A DNA stretch of 64,000 nt from Echinicola pacifica DSM 19836. GTDB taxonomy: Bacteria; Bacteroidota; Bacteroidia; Cytophagales; Cyclobacteriaceae. A program made the position numbers and the translations under genes. Positions within the stretch are counted from its first letter, which is position 1, and the number at the start of each line of letters is the position of its first letter. The DNA lies in assembly GCF_000373245.1 (NCBI RefSeq), contig NZ_KB890739.1, forward strand, positions 969,099-1,033,098, read 5' to 3'. Below are positions 57,057 to 64,000 of the stretch, piece by piece. The notes beneath the pieces are model-generated. The model was not told the origin of the DNA, made no database searches, and worked only from the letters and a program-made list of their open reading frames with translations.

Positions 57057-58451
57057 ATGAATAAGCAATTTACCCAATTATTGACCTTTCTAGCGCTGAC
57101 GCTCAGCCTAAATGCTCATGCACAGCAGCCCAATGTTTTGATTATCGTCTCTGATGATCAGGGTTGGGGAGATGTAGGATTTAATGGCAGCACGGATATT
57201 CCCACTCCCAATCTGGATGCCCTAGCAGCGGATGGAGTGGTGTTTTCTCAGGGCTATGCCTCTCATCCCTATTGCAGCCCCAGTCGGGCGGGCTTACTTT
57301 CCGGGAGATACCAGCAGCGGTTTGGTCACGAAAACAATATTCCCTATGACAGGGTCACCGAGGACGACGGCTTGCCACTTAGCGAGCTGCTGCTATCCGA
57401 GCATCTGGTCAGTCAGGGCTACCATACAGCGGCAATAGGAAAATGGCACCTGGGGGATCATGAGAAATTTTGGCCCATCAACAGAGGCTTTGAGGAATGG
57501 TTTGGATTTTATGGTGGAGGCATGAGCTACTGGGGAGATACCGGAAATAAATCAGCCGATCATGGCGTCCTGAGGAATGGAGAGATAGTTCCTTTGGGAG
57601 AACTTAGCTATTTGACCGATGACTTCACCACGGCGGCGATAGAGTATATTGATGATTTTGCGCAGGAGGAAGAGCCATTTTTTATGTATCTGGCCTATAA
57701 TGCTCCCCATGCGCCGATACAGGCCCCGCAAAAATACCTGGATCAGGTCAGCCATATTGAAGATGGCGAAAGAGCTGCCTATGCCGCTATGGTAGTGGGC
57801 ATGGATGACGGCATAGGAAGAGTCATCCAAAAACTGAAAGATACCGGCGAATATGCCAACACCTTGATTTTCTTCTATAGTGATAATGGCGCGCATATCC
57901 ATGGAGCCAGCAGCGCACCCTTTCGCGGTCATAAGGGGATGATGTTTGAAGGGGGCATACGCGTTCCCTTCCTCTTTACCTGGCCTGAGGGAATAGCTGG
58001 TAATCAGGTATATGATCATCCAATATCAGCCCTGGATATATTCCCAACGGTCATCGAGGCGGCAGGGATCAAGTCTCCAGATAAAAAATTGGATGGGGTA
58101 AATATCCTTCCCTATATGAGGGGCATAGCAGAAAAACCGCATCGTGTATTGTATTGGAGGTATTCGGATGGCGCCGGCTATGCCGTGAGGGATGGAAATT
58201 ACAAAATGGTTTACTCTGGATATAAGGAGGAATACTTCCTTTTCGATATGGAAGAAGATCCCTTTGAGCATACCGACCTCAAAACCTTGTTTCCAGAAAA
58301 ACTCCATAGCCTGCAGCAACTCTATAGCGCCTGGAACGAGAATACTGTTCCTGCAAAATGGTATGATCCTCATGCCGAAAATGTATTGAAGGAGGAGGCT
58401 GAGCGCCAAAATTATATTAACAAAGCCAAAGGAGGGGAGCGCAAAAAATGA
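57057..58451 (+). CDS. Secreted S1-family arylsulfatase
   Basis: This 464-residue protein (ATG 57057; a GTG at 57054 adds one residue) has a signal peptide ending NAHAQ. The formylglycine motif is CSPSR in SHPYCSPSRAGLLSGRYQQRFGHE; GKWHLGDH and YSDNGAHIHG are typical S1 segments. It is compact, with no C-terminal extension. Its stop overlaps the GH28 start by four bases (ATGA), so desulfation and GH28 cleavage are translationally coupled, presumably acting on the same oligosaccharide. Confidence 0.9.
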   Translation: MNKQFTQLLTFLALTLSLNAHAQQPNVLIIVSDDQGWGDVGFNGSTDIPTPNLDALAADGVVFSQGYASHPYCSPSRAGLLSGRYQQRFGHENNIPYDRVTEDDGLPLSELLLSEHLVSQGYHTAAIGKWHLGDHEKFWPINRGFEEWFGFYGGGMSYWGDTGNKSADHGVLRNGEIVPLGELSYLTDDFTTAAIEYIDDFAQEEEPFFMYLAYNAPHAPIQAPQKYLDQVSHIEDGERAAYAAMVVGMDDGIGRVIQKLKDTGEYANTLIFFYSDNGAHIHGASSAPFRGHKGMMFEGGIRVPFLFTWPEGIAGNQVYDHPISALDIFPTVIEAAGIKSPDKKLDGVNILPYMRGIAEKPHRVLYWRYSDGAGYAVRDGNYKMVYSGYKEEYFLFDMEEDPFEHTDLKTLFPEKLHSLQQLYSAWNENTVPAKWYDPHAENVLKEEAERQNYINKAKGGERKK

Positions 58452-59839
58452 AAATGATTTTTTTACTTTTCCTCTTTTTAAGCCAGAGCCTCAGTTTTGC
58501 CGGGGATTTTAATGTGATGGATTTTGGGGCTAAGGCCGATGGACAGACCCTGGACACCAAAGCCGTCCAGGCAGCGATAGACCAGTGCCATGCGTCTGGC
58601 GGTGGACGGGTGCTTATTCCGGCCGGCAAGACCGTGATGGTGGGTACTCTGTTTATGAAAAGCCATATCACCCTATACTTGGAGCGTGGATCCACACTGC
58701 TAGGCAGCCCGGCTATCGGGGATTATAGCCTCGAAACGCATAAGAATAGGTATAAAAATGAACCTCATATGGATCGCTGTTTGATCTATGCGGAGGATGC
58801 GGAAGATTTTGGGATAGAAGGACCGGGGACGGTGGACGGAAATGGTCATCCCAGGCATTTCAATAAGGAAACAGGCCGCCCCATGCTGATCCGCTTTCTG
58901 AATTGCCGGCAAATAAACCTCAAAGAGGTCAAGCTTATCAATCCTGCGGCCTGGGTTTCTGCCTGGATAAACTGCAAGGATATAGTGGTGGATGGGATAT
59001 CCATTCACAGTCGCGTCAACCACAATGGAGACGGCCTGGACTTCGATGGCTGCACCGATGTACGGGTGGCCAATTCCACCTTTGACACCAGTGATGATTC
59101 CATCTGCCTGCAGGCCTCAGATCCGGACATCCCCTGCACCAATATCACAGTGACCAATTGCACCTTTACCTCCAAATGGGCGGGAATGCGCATAGGCTTA
59201 CTTTCTCGGGGGAACTTCGAATCTGTGACCGTGAGCAATTGCACCTTCCGTGATATTCAGGATGCCGGTCTCAAGATTCAGATGAATGAGGGTGGGACCA
59301 TGAAGAATATGGTTTTTAGCAATCTGGTGATGAAAAATGTCCCAAGACCAGTATTTATGACTTTTGCGCAGCAAAAAGCCGCTGTAGATGCCCCCGAGGA
59401 GATGTATCCTATGGAGCAGATGAAGGGCTTCTTGTTTGACCAGATCATTGTGGATAATGAAGGCCTGGATAAGAATACTGCTTTTTTTGTGACCGGACTT
59501 CCCGGCCATCCCATCCGTGACCTGAGCTTCACTAATATATACTTCGTCCATCCCGGTGGAGGCACTGCCCTTGATGCCCAAAAAGCCAACCTTCCAGAAT
59601 ACACCCTGGATGTGCTGAAAGGCTGGTGGCCGGAGTTTTACCTGGTGGGCACCTTGCCGGCCTCTGCATTTTACTTTCGCCATGTGGAAGGACTTTCCAT
59701 GGACCATATTAATATCCAGATCAAAAACAAGGAGACTCGTTCCGCAGTGGTTTTGGAAGACGTAAAACATGCAGATGTGACTGGCATAAAACAAAATTAT
59801 ATCCCTGTAGAATTGGGGAAAGGCATAGAAATCCGATAA
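58448..59839 (+). CDS. GH28-family glycosidase, atypical active site
   Basis: This 463-residue secreted right-handed beta-helix has signal MKMIFLLFLFLSQSLSFAG. GH28 motifs are NHNGDGLDFDGC (NTD-like position) and FDTSDDSICLQ (the DD pair). The GHG histidine of polygalacturonases is absent (WAGMRIGLLSRG instead), and the R-I-K position reads GLKIQ. A pectin-cleaving role is unlikely in this setting; an exo-glycosidase acting on a galactan side or end sugar is more plausible (inference). It overlaps the sulfatase by 4 bp, and the next GH28 starts 2 bp after its stop. Confidence 0.85.
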   Translation: MKMIFLLFLFLSQSLSFAGDFNVMDFGAKADGQTLDTKAVQAAIDQCHASGGGRVLIPAGKTVMVGTLFMKSHITLYLERGSTLLGSPAIGDYSLETHKNRYKNEPHMDRCLIYAEDAEDFGIEGPGTVDGNGHPRHFNKETGRPMLIRFLNCRQINLKEVKLINPAAWVSAWINCKDIVVDGISIHSRVNHNGDGLDFDGCTDVRVANSTFDTSDDSICLQASDPDIPCTNITVTNCTFTSKWAGMRIGLLSRGNFESVTVSNCTFRDIQDAGLKIQMNEGGTMKNMVFSNLVMKNVPRPVFMTFAQQKAAVDAPEEMYPMEQMKGFLFDQIIVDNEGLDKNTAFFVTGLPGHPIRDLSFTNIYFVHPGGGTALDAQKANLPEYTLDVLKGWWPEFYLVGTLPASAFYFRHVEGLSMDHINIQIKNKETRSAVVLEDVKHADVTGIKQNYIPVELGKGIEIR

Positions 59840-59841
59840 TT

Positions 59842-61242
59842 ATGAATGCTAAGATATTATTATTGATCTACTTCCTCATCCTTCCACAAGGCCTCTGGGC
59901 CGCTGCGGAGGTGTCTGTATTAGAGTATGGAGCCAAGGGTGATGGGAAGACCTTAAACACGATACCCATCCAAAAAGCGATTGATGACCTAGCTCAGCAG
60001 GGCGGAGGAAAAGTGATCATTCCCGCAGGGGAATACGTTTCTGGCACCCTGTTATTGAGGGACAATATCCACTTATTCCTGGCCGAAGGCGCCCAGCTGC
60101 TCGGAAGCCCTGACCCAAGAGACTACCAAAGTATAGATGCCTTCGTGGATGCCACGGGACAGCTTCGAGGCAAATGCCTCATTGGTGCCAAAGGCGTCAA
60201 AAATATAGCCATCACTGGTCAGGGTACTATTGATGGAAGAGGCGAAAATTTCCTTGCTGATCAGCTCAAACCCTGGCTGCAAGACGCAGGCCTTAGCGAT
60301 AAGGAAGTGCAGGATCTGATGGGAGATAGGCCTTTCTTATTGCGCTTTGTGGAGAGTAAAAATATCCTGCTGCAAGGGATTAATATGAGGCAGCCGGCAG
60401 CTTGGACCTGTCATTTTTTCCAGTCTTCCCATATACGGGTGGAGGGAGTCTCCATCTATAGCCATGCGCATAGGAATAACGATGGCATTGACCTGGACTC
60501 CAGCCATCATGTGAGGATCGAAAATAGTAATATAGACACAGGCGACGATGCCATCTGTGTAAAATCCACCAGCCCCGAAGCCACTCACCATGTCAAAGTC
60601 CGCAACTGCCGACTCAAAAGCGATTGGGGAGCCATTAAGTTTGGTACGGAGTCCATGGGGGATTTTCACCATATATCCGTAAAAAACTGCAGCATCCATG
60701 ATACCAAGGGTGGAGGCATAAAAATCCTATCGGTGGATGGTGCAAATATCCATCATATAAGCATCAAGAAGGTCCAAATGGAAAATACGGAAATGCCCAT
60801 TTTTATCCGGTTGGGAGAGCGCCAAAGGACCTATAGGGATGCACCGGCACAGCCGGTCGGAACCATCCGCAAGCTGCTGATCAAGCAAGTGGAGGCCAGC
60901 CTGCGCCCCATTGATTCGCTGCGCGTAAGTCCGCCGACCGCCATCTTTATCACCGGCACTGAAGACCATAATATCGATGCGGTAAAACTAAAAAAGATCA
61001 CCGTTCGCCTGCCGGGTGGTGGTAAATACCATCAGCGTGAGATAGATATTCCGCGTATGCCCGAGCGGTACCCCGAATTTTCCTTTTTCGGAGTACTGCC
61101 TGCCTATGGCCTCGTGGCGAGGAATGTCGATAAGCTGGTGGCGAAGGGAATAGAATTTATCCTGGAAGATCAGGATTTCCGGGAGGCCATCTGGCTACAG
61201 GAGGTCGATAAAAGCACGATTAATCAAAAGAACCATGATTAG
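59842..61242 (+). CDS. GH28-family glycosidase (paralogue)
   Basis: This 466-residue secreted beta-helix enzyme has signal MNAKILLLIYFLILPQGLWAA. Motifs RNNDGIDLDSSH and NIDTGDDAICVKST give three conserved Asp; the segment at the GHG position is SDWGAIKFGTES, again without the His, and then GGGIKIL. It shares the fold plan with the upstream gene but only moderate sequence, so the two may have different substrates or order of action. The end overlaps the next sulfatase start by 8 bases. Confidence 0.87.
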   Translation: MNAKILLLIYFLILPQGLWAAAEVSVLEYGAKGDGKTLNTIPIQKAIDDLAQQGGGKVIIPAGEYVSGTLLLRDNIHLFLAEGAQLLGSPDPRDYQSIDAFVDATGQLRGKCLIGAKGVKNIAITGQGTIDGRGENFLADQLKPWLQDAGLSDKEVQDLMGDRPFLLRFVESKNILLQGINMRQPAAWTCHFFQSSHIRVEGVSIYSHAHRNNDGIDLDSSHHVRIENSNIDTGDDAICVKSTSPEATHHVKVRNCRLKSDWGAIKFGTESMGDFHHISVKNCSIHDTKGGGIKILSVDGANIHHISIKKVQMENTEMPIFIRLGERQRTYRDAPAQPVGTIRKLLIKQVEASLRPIDSLRVSPPTAIFITGTEDHNIDAVKLKKITVRLPGGGKYHQREIDIPRMPERYPEFSFFGVLPAYGLVARNVDKLVAKGIEFILEDQDFREAIWLQEVDKSTINQKNHD

Positions 61243-62791
61243 GAAAACGATTCTACTAAGCGGCTTATTTTTGCAGCTTTTCTCAGGAATTGGCCAGGTA
61301 CAGGGCCGGCAGAAGGCTGATCCTAAGCCCAATGTGCTGATCATCTATACTGATGACCACCGCTATTCCGGCGTTGCAGCGCTGGGAGGTATGCAGGTCC
61401 GCACCCCCAATATGGATCGGCTGATCGAGGATGGGCTGGCTTTTGACAATGCCTTCCTGATGGGCGCATTTACCGGAGCCACCTGCGTGGCCAGCCGGGC
61501 GATGCTGCTTACTGGCAGGAATGTATTTGACCTCAATGGCCAGGGACATACCATTCCTGAGGACCATCCCACCATTGGGGAGGTATTTGGTCAGGCGGGT
61601 TACCAAACCTATATCATTGGCAAATGGCATCAGGATAATGCCTCTTTGGCGAGGTCTTTTCACGGTGGAGCGGCCCTGATGAGCCGAGGGATTTACTGGG
61701 AGGATCATTTTCGGATGCCACTTTGGGACTGGGATCCGCAGGGGAATTATCCTGCGGATAAAGGTTACCTGATCAGAAGAGACCATGAAGGAAGATGGCA
61801 GCGGTCTTCCCTGGAGGGCATGGCACATAGAGGCCCCATTTCCACCGAGGATTTTGGTCCACATACCTCTGAGATTTTTGCCTATGAGGCCAAAAAATTT
61901 CTGGATGAATACCAAAAGGAAGACCCCTTCCTAATGTATTTGGCATTCCATGCCCCCCATGACCCACGCCAGGCGCCACGTGACTTTCTGAATGCCTATC
62001 CACCAGAGCTTATAGACCTTCCGCCATCCTATATGCCTTCGCATGGTTTTGACAATGGACATATGTTCCTCAGGGATGAGGAGCTTGCCCCCTGGCCAAG
62101 GACTAGGGAGCGTATGCAGCAGGAATTGGCGAGTTATTACGCCATTATCAGCCACCTGGATGCTCAGATCGGCAAGGTGGTTAATGCCCTCAAGGCGAAT
62201 GGTCAATATGAAAATACCCTGATAGTGCTCGTGGGAGATAGCGGCCTGGCTGTGGGAAACCATGGGCTGCTGGGCAAGCAAAATATTTATGACGAAGATG
62301 GCATCCATGTGCCATTGGTATTTTCCGGTGGAGCGATCAAGCAAAAGGGCGAAAGAAGAGAGGCCTACGCTTATATCCATGATATTTTTCCCACTATTGC
62401 GGAGCTTGCCGGCCTAAGTATCCCTGGCTCAACCGATGGAAAGAGTCTCGCCAAGGTTATCCTTGGAGAGCAGGAGTCGGTGCGGGATTATACCTATCAT
62501 GCCTACCGGCAATTTCAACGCGCCTACCGAAAAGGAGATATGAAACTTATCGAGTATGTGCGAGCTGGAGATAGCAACAAGCAGCTCGGAGAATATGAAG
62601 CTGGCTCACGAGTGACACAGCTATTTGACCTTAGCAAGGACCCTTGGGAGATCAAAAACCTGGCAATATTTCCTGAATATTTCGAAACCGTGAAGACCAT
62701 GAGGAAAGAAATGAAGGAAAAAGCGGTCTTGCTCAAGGATAATAAAGCTCAGCTCGATGCAGCCTATGACTTTTGGGATTACTTCGAATGA
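61235..62791 (+). CDS. Secreted S1-family sulfatase with CxASR motif
   Basis: This 518-residue sulfatase has a signal peptide (MIRKTILLSGLFLQLFSGIGQ) and a modification motif CVASR in GATCVASRAMLLTGRNVF, an Ala in place of the usual Pro but within the C-x-[PA]-x-R rule. IYTDDHRYSGVAALG opens the fold; AFHAPHDPRQAP and VGDSGLAVGNHG are metal/substrate segments. It starts inside the GH28 stop region (8-bp overlap), so it belongs to the tight operon. The substrate may differ from that of the other sulfatases. Confidence 0.9.
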   Translation: MIRKTILLSGLFLQLFSGIGQVQGRQKADPKPNVLIIYTDDHRYSGVAALGGMQVRTPNMDRLIEDGLAFDNAFLMGAFTGATCVASRAMLLTGRNVFDLNGQGHTIPEDHPTIGEVFGQAGYQTYIIGKWHQDNASLARSFHGGAALMSRGIYWEDHFRMPLWDWDPQGNYPADKGYLIRRDHEGRWQRSSLEGMAHRGPISTEDFGPHTSEIFAYEAKKFLDEYQKEDPFLMYLAFHAPHDPRQAPRDFLNAYPPELIDLPPSYMPSHGFDNGHMFLRDEELAPWPRTRERMQQELASYYAIISHLDAQIGKVVNALKANGQYENTLIVLVGDSGLAVGNHGLLGKQNIYDEDGIHVPLVFSGGAIKQKGERREAYAYIHDIFPTIAELAGLSIPGSTDGKSLAKVILGEQESVRDYTYHAYRQFQRAYRKGDMKLIEYVRAGDSNKQLGEYEAGSRVTQLFDLSKDPWEIKNLAIFPEYFETVKTMRKEMKEKAVLLKDNKAQLDAAYDFWDYFE

Positions 62792-62845
62792 TATTCCCGC
62801 AGGAAAGAAAATACTTTAGATAATGAAAAGAATTGAAGAGAAAAT

Positions 62846-64000
62846 ATGAACACTATTATTAGATATAAAACCCTACTATTACTGCTTTTAAGTAGCTGCC
62901 TAAGTATAATGGCCCTGGGTCAAACGCTACCGGAAGGCTTTCCCAGCACGGATCGCAAAAAAGATAACCTCAACCAAGGATGGAAATTCCACCTTGGCGA
63001 TCCTGATGCCAGTTTTTATGAGCAGGACTTTGACGATGCTTCATGGACGGCTGTCAGCCTTCCTCATACCCTTGAGCTGACCTCATTGGCCTTGGATGGA
63101 TTGCAGGATGAAAAGACCCAGCTGAAGTTTCATAGAAATGTCGGATGGTACCGTAGGAGCCTCTCTGTGCCCAGCGGCAATCAAAAGGTGTTTTTGGAAT
63201 TTGAAGGTGCCCATCAGGTGACGGATTTGTGGGTGAATGGCAAGAAGGTGGGACGAAATCAAATTGGGGGTTATACTCCTTTTGACTTTGACATCACCGA
63301 TTACGTCAACAAGGGGGAGGATAATCAGATCACTCTTTTGGTGGACAACCGACGAAGTGAGGTGGTGCCGCCAGATCCCGGCCCATTTGATTATGTGAAA
63401 TTCAGTGGCCTATACCGCGATGTATACCTGGTGCAGACCCACCCCGTGCATATTGGCTTCAACTGGGAGTCTATCAGTTCGGGGGTGACCATCACCACCC
63501 CAACGGTGGATCCTATTAATAAAAATGCGACTATTAATATCAAGACCAGTGTAAAGAACGAGCAGGAAAATACTGCCGATGTGGAGCTGCTCACCCGAAT
63601 TATAGATGATAAGGGCCTGGTGGTCCTCCGCCTGACGCAGACCCAAAGGATCGAAGCGAAGCAGGAGTTTCAATTTAACCAGATTGGGAGTTTGGAGGAC
63701 CAGGTGCACTTATGGTCGGTGGAGGATCCTTACCTGTACCGCGTTCATTCCACGGTAATAGTGGATGGCAAAGCCGTAGATTTCACAGAGAATAACCTTG
63801 GTCTTCGAAAGTTTGAGTTGGATCCAGTGAGAGGCTTTCTGCTGAATGGCAAGCCGATAAAGCTTCTGGGCTTCAATCGCCACCAGCAGTACCCCTATAT
63901 TGGCGATGCGGTTCCCAATTCGCTGCATTATAAGGACATGCTCCAGTTTAAGGAGTTTGGGTTTAATATTATGCGGACGGCACATTACCCTCAGGATGAC
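62846..64000 (+). CDS. GH2 beta-galactosidase (3' end beyond window)
   Basis: The frame is open from ATG 62846 to the right edge, 385 codons with no stop. It has a signal peptide ending MALGQ, then the GH2 sugar-binding domain (NQGWKFHLGDPDASF; GAHQVTDLWVNGKKVG; GGYTPFDFDITDYVNKG), the immunoglobulin-like domain and the start of the TIM barrel (LLGFNRHQQYPYIGDA, FNIMRTAHYPQDD). The catalytic Glu residues lie outside the window. It is a second GH2 distinct from the one at 33650, suggesting two different beta-linkages or chain-end contexts. Confidence 0.88.
   Translation, partial: MNTIIRYKTLLLLLLSSCLSIMALGQTLPEGFPSTDRKKDNLNQGWKFHLGDPDASFYEQDFDDASWTAVSLPHTLELTSLALDGLQDEKTQLKFHRNVGWYRRSLSVPSGNQKVFLEFEGAHQVTDLWVNGKKVGRNQIGGYTPFDFDITDYVNKGEDNQITLLVDNRRSEVVPPDPGPFDYVKFSGLYRDVYLVQTHPVHIGFNWESISSGVTITTPTVDPINKNATINIKTSVKNEQENTADVELLTRIIDDKGLVVLRLTQTQRIEAKQEFQFNQIGSLEDQVHLWSVEDPYLYRVHSTVIVDGKAVDFTENNLGLRKFELDPVRGFLLNGKPIKLLGFNRHQQYPYIGDAVPNSLHYKDMLQFKEFGFNIMRTAHYPQDD

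Noticed and set aside
61283-61915. 210-codon minus-strand frame inside a sulfatase
   Set aside because: Shadow of the sulfatase frame, which has signal peptide and active-site motif.
1-64000. CRISPR arrays, tRNA and rRNA genes
   Set aside because: No spaced direct repeats and no cloverleaf or rRNA-like sequence were seen by eye.

Overview
The window looks like part of a marine Bacteroidota chromosome (Cytophagales/Cyclobacteriaceae-like, which is a guess). The evidence is a SusC/SusD pair, a hybrid two-component regulator of the HTCS type, many S1 sulfatases with Bacteroidota signal peptides, RHS-associated core domains with swappable tips, and small tail-fibre-like proteins with the family-typical C-terminus. 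Most of the window is a polysaccharide utilisation locus (PUL) for a sulfated and probably O-methylated red-algal galactan (porphyran/agaran or a hybrid carrageenan). It is interrupted by about 15 kb of AT-richer accessory DNA.

Layout. (1) 1-6070, plus strand: 3' part of a BNR-propeller protein and two secreted S1 sulfatases. (2) 6193-9003, minus strand: cytochrome P450, [2Fe-2S] ferredoxin and FAD ferredoxin reductase, a complete class I P450 chain of the kind known to demethylate 6-O-methyl-D-galactose. (3) 9551-10393, minus strand: AraC regulator. (4) 10560-14885, plus strand: zinc alcohol dehydrogenase, an esterase-D/S-formylglutathione-hydrolase-like esterase and an FdhF/YdeP-type molybdopterin oxidoreductase, which read as a formaldehyde to formate to CO2 route. 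(5) 15254-17226, minus strand: two tail-fibre-like secreted proteins, then about 1.7 kb of AT-rich DNA without genes and a secreted alpha/beta hydrolase. (6) 20.4-30.7 kb: a graveyard of RHS toxin tips and immunity genes, with broken Xre/ParE genes, many homopolymer frameshifts and an ISL3-family insertion sequence inserted into an immunity-like gene. (7) 31.1-38 kb: two lipoprotein GH16 galactanases, a GH2 beta-galactosidase and a sodium/solute symporter. (8) 38.9-49.1 kb: SusC, SusD, an FG-GAP/ASPIC lipoprotein and a DUF255 thioredoxin-domain lipoprotein. (9) 49.3-53.4 kb: HTCS sensor/regulator. (10) 53.6-64 kb: GH29, S1, S1, GH28, GH28, S1 and the 5' part of a second GH2, the last part as a tightly overlapping operon.

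Working model (inference). Surface GH16 enzymes cut the galactan. SusC/SusD import oligosaccharides. Periplasmic sulfatases, GH29, GH28 and GH2 enzymes trim them, and the symporter takes up the sugars. The P450 system removes the 6-O-methyl group from methylgalactose, and the released formaldehyde is oxidised by the divergent ADH-esterase-FDH operon. The HTCS and the AraC protein would be the regulators. The P450 chemistry is established in marine Flavobacteriia. The three-enzyme formaldehyde operon beside it, and the PUL split by a toxin/immunity graveyard, are the most interesting parts here.
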